Program-made: the position numbers and the translations under genes
In this document: positions 32,011 through 38,007 of the stretch, piece by piece
Numbering within the stretch: the first letter of the stretch is position 1
Layout of the letters: every line of letters begins with the position of its first letter
Notes under the pieces: model-generated
Told to the model about the DNA's origin: nothing
What the model saw: the letters and a program-made list of their open reading frames with translations, nothing else
Databases searched by the model: none
Virus record (IMG/VR): IMGVR_UViG_3300036770_003971
Location: 1-38,633 of that record
Source of the DNA: a virus
Strand: one strand, 5' to 3'
Length of the DNA: 38,633 bases

Positions 32011-32132
32011 TCAAGTTTAATCGGGCTAAATCCATTATCGTCCTGATATACTTGACCTTCATAAAGTTCCACATCATGCCAAATATTCACGACGTGGGGT
32101 TTTGTTTTAGTCAATCTGGGGAGTAATGACAT
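32007..32132 (-). CDS. Possible 41-residue ORF between transposase and protease
   Basis: An ATG at 32132 on the minus strand leads into a protein-like stretch (KPHVVNIWHDVELYEGQVYQ then DDNGFSPIKLD). It overlaps the transposase end by four bases and the protease start. It may be a leftover of a former cargo gene. No ribosome site stands out. Confidence 0.25.
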   Translation of the reverse strand: MSLLPRLTKTKPHVVNIWHDVELYEGQVYQDDNGFSPIKLD

Positions 32133-32913
32133 GAGTAATGGCCATAGTATTCCTGTCTCAGCGCCTGTTGATACCGACTCTGCTGGTCGCGGCGGCGAAC
32201 AGGCAATACAATCAGTTTTTCGGGTCATTTGTCGTGATACAAATTCATCTGGCACCTGTTTTCTGCACATAAGCGGGAATCTAATAACGGCAGAACACGT
32301 TATTCGTGGGAGCAAAAACCCTGAAATAGTTCTTTCAAATGGCAACCTTATTGCGTCATCTGTTACGGCCAGCAATTTAGATTTAGATTTGGCTGTATTA
32401 AAGCCCGTGACATCAATTAATGGACAGGCGTTAAAAATTTCAAGCCAAACAGACTTCGCTATCGGAACCCAGGTATCAACTTGGGGTTTCCCCGGCGGTT
32501 ATGGGGGTTCAATTCCTATGCTAAGCGTAGGGTATTTATCAGCAATGACCGGCTTCAAAACAAATTCCGGTAAAGTTATTAAGCAGTGGGTAGTTAACGC
32601 CGCCTTTAATTCTGGAAATTCGGGCGGACCATTATTGCATGTTGAAACAGGAGATGTTATTGGCATAGTTTCAAGCAAGCTAGCGCCACTTAGTCCCTCT
32701 ACTAAAATTGCGCTCGAAGCGCTGGCAAGCAATACCAGTGGTTTTATGTATACAAGCACGGCGCCCGATGGAACGATAACTAACTATTCAGAAGGACAGG
32801 TGATTGCCGCTGTGCTGAATGATCTGCGTCAGCAAATTCAACTTGTTATTGGAATGGCCGTGCTATTGTCTGATCTTCGTGATTATTTAAACGCAAATAA
32901 AATTACGCCTTAA
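32131..32913 (+). CDS. Trypsin-like serine protease, transposon cargo
   Basis: 260 residues, ATG at 32131 after GGGGAG. The chymotrypsin-fold triad is visible: H56 in NLITAEHVI, D86 in LDLDLAVLK, and S164 in FNSGNSGGPLL. There is no signal peptide or membrane helix, so it should act in the cytosol. The C-terminal 60 residues (QVIAAVLNDLRQQIQLVIGM then AVLLSDLRDYL) form a predicted coiled coil or oligomerisation helix. It faces a two-gene unit on the other strand whose ends meet 8 bp away. Proteases of this kind occur in several bacterial immune systems, which is only suggestive here. Confidence 0.85.
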   Translation: MSNGHSIPVSAPVDTDSAGRGGEQAIQSVFRVICRDTNSSGTCFLHISGNLITAEHVIRGSKNPEIVLSNGNLIASSVTASNLDLDLAVLKPVTSINGQALKISSQTDFAIGTQVSTWGFPGGYGGSIPMLSVGYLSAMTGFKTNSGKVIKQWVVNAAFNSGNSGGPLLHVETGDVIGIVSSKLAPLSPSTKIALEALASNTSGFMYTSTAPDGTITNYSEGQVIAAVLNDLRQQIQLVIGMAVLLSDLRDYLNANKITP

Positions 32914-32920
32914 ATAAGGC

Positions 32921-33073
32921 CTATTTTTTCTTTGGTTTCTGGCTTTTTGCCATCCGTTCCAATAGCCCGTCAAACTTCTCTTTGTTACCTGTAGATGGAT
33001 GCTGCTTGATAAACTTCTTCAAGCCCTTTTCGTCTTTGGCTTCTTCGAGAGATGTGTATTTACCGTCTGACAT
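32921..33073 (-). CDS. 50-residue basic protein, transposon cargo
   Basis: ATG at 33073 overlaps the stop of the 313-residue gene (TAATG). Reads MSDGKYTSLEEAKDEKGLKK and ends in a Lys-rich tail (AKSQKPKKK). Soluble and helical. Tight coupling suggests it partners the 313-residue protein. No family name known. Confidence 0.7.
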   Translation of the reverse strand: MSDGKYTSLEEAKDEKGLKKFIKQHPSTGNKEKFDGLLERMAKSQKPKKK

Positions 33074-34014
33074 TAATCGAATCCAAGAGTGGTTTGTTTG
33101 CCTGGATTTATTCGAGGCCTGAAATCTAGAACTTCCAGAATTTTATAATGATTATTTATCTTACCGGATTCTGAAATTGTTTGGGTTATTTCTAACCTGA
33201 CCTTGTAGGTGTCATTTATCATGGCTCCTCCACGCTCAAATGCTTGCTGGGCTATGTCAGTCTCAGAAATATCTGCATAAATATGCGTGTCTCCATAATA
33301 GAAACGCCATTTATCCACGCTTTGGTCATATACAGGAGAATAGACCTGAATGAATGCCGTAACTTCCTGTGTTCCGCAATCTTCCGCTGCGTCAGTTTGC
33401 TTAATTCTTAAAATACCCTTAGCCTCTTCTTTTGTTATCGCTTCTGAAACCACGTTTTTATGCTCAAACTCAACAGTTTCATAGCCTTCTTGGGAAAGCG
33501 GCTTAACGATGGACTGAATACTTTTAATGGCTTTATTGTCTTTAAAAAGCTCGTAAGCCTCTGGCATTACATTGACGTGATTATTATCGCCCAATACTGT
33601 TATTTGTATAACAGATTTACCTTCAATTTCCTTTAATTCTGCTTTTGATATCTTTCTATCTTTTAGCCACTTTACAAACTTAAAAAGGCCGATTGCTGCG
33701 AATTCAGCAGGAGGTAAAATAATACCTAACCATTCAAGTATCTCTTTTGCGTCAGAGACCTCTTGAATTCCGATTAGTTCTTTTGCTTGTTCGTAAAAAT
33801 CAAGCACGACTTGTAAGTCTAACTGGAAACAATTTTGGTCTAGATCGGCATTTACCAGAACACGGACAGAAGCCCTATTCTGATTAAATTTTGAATTAGC
33901 AATCTTACATAGATCGCCTATAGCCAAAAGCGCGGGGGCCAAATGGTTAACGTCTATTGAATGGCCTGATAAACTCGGCCCATCGTATCTAATCCTAACA
34001 AAATCATCTCGCAT
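33073..34014 (-). CDS. 313-residue cargo protein of unknown function
   Basis: ATG at 34014. The start (FVRIRYDGPSLSGHSIDVNH then LAPALLAIGDLCKIAN) and the stretch NQNRASVRVLVNADLDQNCF are recognisable from uncharacterised proteins in many bacterial genomes. Residues 94-116 (EWLGIILPPAEFAAIGLFKF) form a likely membrane or buried hydrophobic helix. A beta-rich C-terminal half has TAFIQVYSPVYDQSVDKWRF and YGDTHIYADIS. Lower GC than the phage genes around it. It forms a unit with the 50-residue protein and lies between the protease and the right transposon end. Function unknown. Confidence 0.75.
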   Translation of the reverse strand: MRDDFVRIRYDGPSLSGHSIDVNHLAPALLAIGDLCKIANSKFNQNRASVRVLVNADLDQNCFQLDLQVVLDFYEQAKELIGIQEVSDAKEILEWLGIILPPAEFAAIGLFKFVKWLKDRKISKAELKEIEGKSVIQITVLGDNNHVNVMPEAYELFKDNKAIKSIQSIVKPLSQEGYETVEFEHKNVVSEAITKEEAKGILRIKQTDAAEDCGTQEVTAFIQVYSPVYDQSVDKWRFYYGDTHIYADISETDIAQQAFERGGAMINDTYKVRLEITQTISESGKINNHYKILEVLDFRPRINPGKQTTLGFD

Positions 34015-34047
34015 TTTTAAATAATATGCCTAATTTGTGATTTATCG

Positions 34048-34067
34048 TACATGACGTCATGGGATAA
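34048..34067 (-). repeat. Right terminal inverted repeat of the transposon
   Basis: Reverse complement reads TTATCCCATGACGTCATGTA. It now forms the last codons and stop of the interrupted phage gene. Confidence 0.9.
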
Positions 34068-34362
34068 ACCCCACAACTTCCAACCATTGAACGTCCTTGT
34101 TATTGCCTGCCGTTGCAACCAGTTTTATCAGGCTGCGTCCGTCTTGCGATGTTGTGACAACCATAGACTTGACATTACTGGTTAATGATTCGTTACTGAT
34201 TGCGGCCTGTCCGGATTCAACGGTGACAGTTACGGCCGTGACCGTGCCGTTTACCTGCGCCCATGATGTGTAATCAAAACTAATAGTCTCTTGCCCTGAC
34301 TCAAACGCGAGTCGCGACTGTTTGCGTCGGGTTCTGGTCGGAGTGACATTGTAAGTTTTCAT
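34057..34362 (-). CDS. Phage Ig-like/virion-type protein with transposon-altered C-terminus
   Basis: 101 residues, ATG at 34362 sharing ATGA with the micro-gene upstream. Beta-rich sequence (ETISFDYTSWAQVNGTVTAV, VTVESGQAAISNESLTSNVK, MVVTTSQDGRSLIKLVATAG) matches small phage proteins that often precede packaging genes. After DVQWLEVV the frame enters the right transposon end and stops as GFIP. Across the element, the original frame reads on as AKDLDIDSLRDYE and stop. So 13 native residues were replaced by four and the protein is probably still made. Confidence 0.8.
   Translation of the reverse strand: MKTYNVTPTRTRRKQSRLAFESGQETISFDYTSWAQVNGTVTAVTVTVESGQAAISNESLTSNVKSMVVTTSQDGRSLIKLVATAGNNKDVQWLEVVGFIP
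34071..34081. repeat. Right target-site duplication (within CCACAACTTCC)
   Basis: Identical to 31053-31063. On the coding strand it is the E-V-V codon stretch of the interrupted gene. Confidence 0.85.
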
Positions 34363-34442
34363 GTGTCGTTAAGCATATCCAGACATACGGAAAAAACTAC
34401 AATTCCGCAAATAAAATTAATTGTTAATGCGACGATTATCAT
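34359..34442 (-). CDS. 27-residue membrane micro-protein
   Basis: ATG at 34442 and TGA at 34361 each share ATGA with the adjoining gene. MIIVALTINFICGIVVFSVC then LDMLNDT: one membrane helix. Overlaps at both ends make chance unlikely despite the size. Confidence 0.5.
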   Translation of the reverse strand: MIIVALTINFICGIVVFSVCLDMLNDT

Positions 34443-34870
34443 TTAGTCCAAAACAACGCGCCGCAAGTCAGCGCCGTAACTATCTGCTTCACCGTTCCGG
34501 TGATTTCTGCCCGTGATGCGCTCTGTTCCATGTAGCGGATTGCTTCGTCTTTTTGGATTCCGGCGTATTCGCAGTGACTAATTGCCGACAATCTGCTGTT
34601 ATTTGCCGATACCAGGCTGTCTACCGTGTCATTTAGGGCGGTAATCGTGTCTGCCGCGTCCTGCAAGCGTTCCTCTTTGACCTCGCAGATACCGGTATCA
34701 TAACATACAGCGTCAAAATCAAAAATAACCCGCTTCATCGGGGTGGTTTTCATCGCCTCGTATTTAGCGGCGTGGTCGGCATAACTGATTGTTTCGGGTG
34801 CGGTAGCGCATCCGGTTAGCAATAAAAACAGCGATATAATCATTTGGTTTTGCACTTTAGTCGCCGCCAA
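34439..34870 (-). CDS. Phage lipoprotein, spanin candidate
   Basis: Residues 10-21 (MIISLFLLLTGC) give a signal with lipobox LLTGC and mature Cys21 if translation starts at the TTG at 34870; the ATG at 34843 would leave an 11-residue signal without a basic residue. The middle is helical and the end (QIVTALTCGALFWTK) is a short hydrophobic segment. A lipobox plus C-terminal hydrophobic end, in the lysis region, resembles a unimolecular spanin, which fuses the outer and inner membranes. The C-terminal helix is short, so an outer-membrane spanin or another lipoprotein is possible. Confidence 0.6.
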   Translation of the reverse strand: MAATKVQNQMIISLFLLLTGCATAPETISYADHAAKYEAMKTTPMKRVIFDFDAVCYDTGICEVKEERLQDAADTITALNDTVDSLVSANNSRLSAISHCEYAGIQKDEAIRYMEQSASRAEITGTVKQIVTALTCGALFWTK

Positions 34871-35729
34871 GAAAGTCTGATATTGCTTTAGTTAATTGCT
34901 CTTTACTTAACCCAGACGACAAGTCAAGGTCGGCTTGCTCGTATCCAATAGGTAGTTTATGGTCAGATATGCGGATTTTCAAACCAGATGGTTTATGGAT
35001 TATGTAAGATGATTTGCTGCGTTCAGAATCCTTAAAAATTAAGTTTTCTTCTCCGAACTTTTCTTTAATTTCGCTTAATTTATCTTTTGATTTCAGCGCG
35101 GCTTTTACCGCAACATCTGATCTTGCCCCTCTTGTTTTTGCCGCTTTTATGAGAGCATCTAAGTCCGGTCCCTCCGCGTAAAATCCTTTTCTATCGCTTG
35201 CCCACTGCGGTCTTCTCTCTATAGCGTAATTGCCGCTATCAAGCCTATACAGCCTCATCTCCATGTCTTCTGCAAGCGTTCCCGCGCTTTTATTAGGGTA
35301 TATTATTAATTGTTCTGTGGTGTTTGTTTTTTCTATGGGCATTTTCCCAAATTTTAAGCCATCAGGGGATTTTGAGGAAAATTTAATTGCAGGGCTATCG
35401 GCAGCGCGTAGCGCCTTGACCATCCCTATACTTGGCGCAAACGGCAATGCGCCAAGCCCCATTAGCCCAATATTTTTCAGGGTGGGTTGTTGGTATACGG
35501 ATTTTGCATCAGCGGCGAACCCTAACAGATCGCCAAGAACTGGAACTGGCGCAGCGGCAAGAGCGGCTCTATCCAAATAGTCCATATTTGACCATGCGTT
35601 TTTTGCTGGCTGCATGACATTTTCGGTGGCAACGCGAGGTATATCTGCTATCGTTCTCATAAGCGGGTCGTCTTGGCCGTATCTTTTCAGGACTGCGGCA
35701 AGGCCTTGTAATCGTTTTATGTCTGCCAT
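34857..35729 (-). CDS. Hypothetical 290-residue protein
   Basis: The ATG at 35729 (MADIKRLQGLAAVLKRYGQD) is chosen; the longer frame from 35792 enters the upstream gene. Residues 50-105 are Ala/Pro/Gly-rich and partly hydrophobic (AALAAAPVPVLGDLLGFAAD, LKNIGLMGLGALPFAPS), a pattern seen in phage internal or secreted proteins. The second half is charged with SSYIIHKPSGLKIRISDHKL near the end. Could be an internal virion or effector protein; no family assigned. Confidence 0.6.
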   Translation of the reverse strand: MADIKRLQGLAAVLKRYGQDDPLMRTIADIPRVATENVMQPAKNAWSNMDYLDRAALAAAPVPVLGDLLGFAADAKSVYQQPTLKNIGLMGLGALPFAPSIGMVKALRAADSPAIKFSSKSPDGLKFGKMPIEKTNTTEQLIIYPNKSAGTLAEDMEMRLYRLDSGNYAIERRPQWASDRKGFYAEGPDLDALIKAAKTRGARSDVAVKAALKSKDKLSEIKEKFGEENLIFKDSERSKSSYIIHKPSGLKIRISDHKLPIGYEQADLDLSSGLSKEQLTKAISDFLGGD

Positions 35730-35730
35730 C

Positions 35731-36063
35731 CTACTGACTCTTAAATGACCGCCTAACCCCGCCCGGCTTAACCGGTATCGGGGTGGTATCATCTTCGCTT
35801 TCGGCTATTTCCAGCGCTTTATCGTGCGCGGTTTCGGCCTTTTGTATCTCGTGGGCGGCCTGAATTATACGAGCATCGGCCATTGATTCATGCTCATCGG
35901 CTATGGTTTGGGCTTTGTCCGTTTTGGCCTTTTTTTGCTTATATTTATAAGCGCCGAGGCCTAATATTGTTAATATTATTTCAGTCGCATAGTCCCAGAA
36001 TAACCATAGACCTATAGCGGCGAGGGCATATATGGCTAGCCATTGGTATTTATTCATGGTCAT
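35731..36063 (-). CDS. Membrane protein with coiled-coil tail (inner spanin candidate)
   Basis: 110 residues, ATG at 36063 sharing ATGA with the previous stop. Residues 7-38 are hydrophobic (WLAIYALAAIGLWLFWDYAT, IILTILGLGAYKY), then a charged, Ala/Glu/Lys-rich helix (KQKKAKTDKAQTIADEHESM, AAHEIQKAETAHDKALEIAE). An N-terminal membrane anchor with a coiled-coil tail in a lysis region resembles i-spanin (Rz). The lipoprotein at 34439-34870 would be its partner. Confidence 0.45.
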   Translation of the reverse strand: MTMNKYQWLAIYALAAIGLWLFWDYATEIILTILGLGAYKYKQKKAKTDKAQTIADEHESMADARIIQAAHEIQKAETAHDKALEIAESEDDTTPIPVKPGGVRRSFKSQ

Positions 36064-36317
36064 TTCGATATTTCGCCAGTCAATTTTATTGCGAATTGCG
36101 GCTCAAATTCTGGGTTAACCATCGTTGCCACGATGCAAAATGCGCCAAATATTGATTCCATTACATCCATCAATGGTTCAAATACTACGCTGCGAACCTC
36201 TATTGCGGGGCAGTCTTTTGGCGTCATGTCTACATAAACTGGAACAATGCCGTACATCCATCCATAATGGGTGTAGTTGTTTTTGTCGTAGCAGTTTTTG
36301 TATTTATTCATCGCCAT
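36060..36317 (-). CDS. Hypothetical 85-residue protein
   Basis: ATG at 36317 (or 36311), overlapping the end of the membrane gene upstream. Polar N-terminus with several Tyr (NKYKNCYDKNNYTHYGWMYG) and one hydrophobic helix at about 52-67 (VMESIFGAFCIVATMV). No family recognised. Confidence 0.6.
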   Translation of the reverse strand: MAMNKYKNCYDKNNYTHYGWMYGIVPVYVDMTPKDCPAIEVRSVVFEPLMDVMESIFGAFCIVATMVNPEFEPQFAIKLTGEISK

Positions 36318-36870
36318 TTTTACGCTTTATAATCTTGTCTATCCGCGCTTTGTCAAAAAAGGTGGTCAATCCCTCATCTGGTTCGACTTCGTATGTCTCG
36401 CCGTCCTTGCCTTTTGTTTTGATAGTGCGTGGCGACAGGAAGAAAAACAGGGTAATCAGTATATCCCATTTGAGGTGTTGATAGGCAAATCCAATCGAAA
36501 ACTTGGTTACTTCGTACGCTATCATAGACCCGATGACGGTCATAAAAGCCCCGCCGCCGAGCGCCTTGACGGTTTGCAGGTCAGTAGCAAAGTAGACGGA
36601 CAAAGCGCCAATAATGGCTGATACTACAATTGTGAGTATAAAAAGCGGTCTTTTTTCAAAGTACCATAGTACCCGTATTGCCCGAACCGTGATGATTGAC
36701 CCGATAATGGCGAATACACCATGCGGTCCGATCATATCAAGGATTTTCGCCGTCTGGTCTATAGCAAGCTGCTCCGGCTCCGCGCCCCATGCCTCGTGAC
36801 CGGATATGATATAGGCCAGAATCGCCACTCCGACAAGGCAAAGGTATTGCATAATGCGGTCAGTGGTCAT
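36304..36870 (-). CDS. Multi-pass membrane protein, holin-region
   Basis: 188 residues, ATG at 36870. Hydrophobic helices at about 7-23 (MQYLCLVGVAILAYIISG), 50-68 (GVFAIIGSIITVRAIRVLWY), 75-93 (LFILTIVVSAIIGALSVYFA) and 103-118 (LGGGAFMTVIGSMIAYEVTK), with a charged C-terminus (TFFDKARIDKIIKRKNGDE). It lies two genes after the endolysin, so it may be a holin or pinholin, although it is larger than most. Confidence 0.55.
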   Translation of the reverse strand: MTTDRIMQYLCLVGVAILAYIISGHEAWGAEPEQLAIDQTAKILDMIGPHGVFAIIGSIITVRAIRVLWYFEKRPLFILTIVVSAIIGALSVYFATDLQTVKALGGGAFMTVIGSMIAYEVTKFSIGFAYQHLKWDILITLFFFLSPRTIKTKGKDGETYEVEPDEGLTTFFDKARIDKIIKRKNGDE

Positions 36871-37142
36871 CGAGGTGCTGTCCGGAGTATCATTTCTATG
36901 CGTTCTGCGAGTCCTGATGATTTATCCATGCGTAAATCCTCCGTCTGGCTGTCCAGTTTGCCGAGATGCTTGTTCACGTCGGCAAATCGCATGTTATCCA
37001 CTTCGATGTGATTTTTTATCATCAGGCCGATTGTCAGATTTTGGACGGTGTTAAAAATAGTGCAGGGCACTATGATTATCAAAGCCAGATAACCCAAGTC
37101 CTGAAGCACTAGTGATATGTATTCGGGGAAAATAGTAATCAC
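36867..37142 (-). CDS. Small membrane protein after the endolysin (holin/antiholin candidate)
   Basis: 91 residues from a GTG at 37142 that overlaps the endolysin stop (GTGA), with AAGGAAAGG upstream. A longer frame to 37199 lies within the endolysin gene. One membrane helix at about 14-32 (DLGYLALIIIVPCTIFNTVQ) and a coiled-coil-like tail (FADVNKHLGKLDSQTEDLRM). Position and form suit a class III-type holin or antiholin. Confidence 0.5.
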   Translation of the reverse strand: MITIFPEYISLVLQDLGYLALIIIVPCTIFNTVQNLTIGLMIKNHIEVDNMRFADVNKHLGKLDSQTEDLRMDKSSGLAERIEMILRTAPR

Positions 37143-37561
37143 CCTTTCCTTAACATGTCCATAAGGCGGGTGGCGCGGCCTTTGACCTGCCCCGCCCATT
37201 TGCTATCTAATCCTTGATTTGCGGCCTCGTTAAAGTCGCCTTGCTCAAGTGCTGCAATCATCTTTTTGAAGCCGTTAAAACGGGGATAACCGAGGTTATA
37301 GGCCATTTCGACAATGACTTCCTGTCTGACTTGGTTCAAGTTAGAAAACCAAGGGAACTGTTGCGCCTGATTCAGAGATAATTTAATCCGGTTTTGCAGC
37401 AGAAAGTCGGCTTCTTCGTCGTATAACCCGCCGGTTTCTGGGTCTATCAGGATGCCATAACCAATGGTAAGCAGGTTTTCGCTGTCGTGATAAGGGATAT
37501 GTAAACCGGATTTCCCGCGCTTTGTGCCCTCGTTTTGTTTTAGACGGTCGATTAGTGTCAT
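37139..37561 (-). CDS. Endolysin, GH24 (T4-type lysozyme), 140 residues
   Basis: ATG at 37561 (MTLIDRLKQNEGTKRGKSG). The T4-lysozyme triad is present: E11 in QNEG, D26 in PYHDSENLLTIGYG and T32. Further matches are FPWFSNLNQVRQEVIVEMAY and WAGQVKGRATRLMDMLRKG. It cleaves the N-acetylmuramic acid to N-acetylglucosamine bond of peptidoglycan. No signal peptide, so release should depend on a holin. First gene after the terminator-containing late leader, so its expression depends on readthrough. Confidence 0.9.
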   Translation of the reverse strand: MTLIDRLKQNEGTKRGKSGLHIPYHDSENLLTIGYGILIDPETGGLYDEEADFLLQNRIKLSLNQAQQFPWFSNLNQVRQEVIVEMAYNLGYPRFNGFKKMIAALEQGDFNEAANQGLDSKWAGQVKGRATRLMDMLRKG

Positions 37562-37872
37562 TGGTTTTTGTTCTTTTTGGGTAAAAAAATACCTGCCACC
37601 CATTCGGAGAGAGTGGCAGGCCGTAACCGCCATTGATGCCTACTTCGACAAGGTTCTCCAAGTCCGAGGCCGCAGCGGTAAAGGTAAAACGCCCGTTTCG
37701 GGCTTGGGAGACGGAAACGGGCTGTCCGCGTAACAGGGGAGAAACGCGGGGTACTACTGAGTCATCGGGGACACTCCCCCCTATATTTTGCGAGCGTTAA
37801 ACCTAATGGTTTTTGTCCATCTGGCCGCTACTATGCACATTCTATGTGTTATAGCAAACTTCAGATTGTAAT
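37562..37872 (-). promoter_or_regulatory. Structured late leader, no protein gene
   Basis: About 310 bp without a convincing gene, transcribed from the promoter at 37848-37876. In order it can form: GGGG-AGTGT-CCCC (near 37765-37780), CCGCG...CGCGG around the sequence TTTCTCCCCTGTTA (near 37722-37748), a long GCCCGTTTC/GAAACGGGC stem, which competes with a shorter GCCCG-AAA-CGGGC hairpin followed by GTTTT (near 37685-37715), and last the intrinsic terminator. Competing hairpins of this kind are typical of attenuators or antitermination sites. Confidence 0.55.
37583..37622 (-). terminator. Intrinsic terminator in the late leader
   Basis: On the minus strand CCTGCCACTC pairs with GGGTGGCAGG (eight or nine base pairs, nine-base loop) followed by TATTTTTTT. 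It stands between the late promoter and the endolysin start, so unmodified polymerase should stop before the late genes, like lambda tR'. Confidence 0.85.
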
Positions 37873-37876
37873 TCAA
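37848..37876 (-). promoter_or_regulatory. Candidate late promoter
   Basis: On the minus strand TTGAAT (37876-37871), exactly 17 bp, then TATAAC (37853-37848) preceded by TTTGC, an extended -10 match. It overlaps the end of the 44-residue gene and starts the leader that ends in the terminator. Confidence 0.65.
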
Positions 37877-38007
37877 GCCAGTTTTGCAAGGTACTTTGTC
37901 GCCTTGATTCGGTGTTCAGGGCGTATCCAGTATTCAACGCGGACAAGACCAAGTTCTTTCTGGCGTTTTTTGTATTCTGCCTGTCGCTGTTTATTTGATT
38001 TATTCAT
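37873..38007 (-). CDS. 44-residue basic phage protein
   Basis: ATG at 38007 overlaps the pentapeptide gene stop. MNKSNKQRQAEYKKRQKELG then LVRVEYWIRPEHRIKATKYL: a basic helix, a strand and a helix, like small ribbon-helix-helix proteins. Possibly DNA-binding. It lies immediately before the late promoter. Confidence 0.6.
   Translation of the reverse strand: MNKSNKQRQAEYKKRQKELGLVRVEYWIRPEHRIKATKYLAKLA

Larger units (their letters stand above)
31063..34072. mobile_element. IS1595-family transposon with cargo genes, about 3.0 kb
   Basis: Inverted repeats TTATCCC(T/A)TGACGTCATGTA occur at 31068-31087 and, inverted, at 34048-34067 with one mismatch in 20. CCACAACTTCC occurs just outside both ends (31053-31063 and 34071-34081) and contains an 8-bp target duplication, the length usual for the IS1595 family. 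Inside are the transposase (+), a trypsin-like protease (+), a 50-residue protein (-) and a 313-residue protein (-). Outside, the phage gene at 34057 continues in frame if the element is removed. The right part is AT-richer than the phage. The exact outer base is uncertain by a few nucleotides. Confidence 0.9.

Noticed and set aside
32007-32375. Minus-strand open frame of 122 codons over the protease start
   Set aside because: Most of it is antisense to the protease; only the last 41 codons look protein-like and are listed separately at low confidence.
34439-36063. Confident Rz/Rz1 spanin pair
   Set aside because: The lipoprotein and coiled-coil membrane protein are separated by a 290-residue gene and neither matches a known spanin by eye, so they are kept only as candidates.
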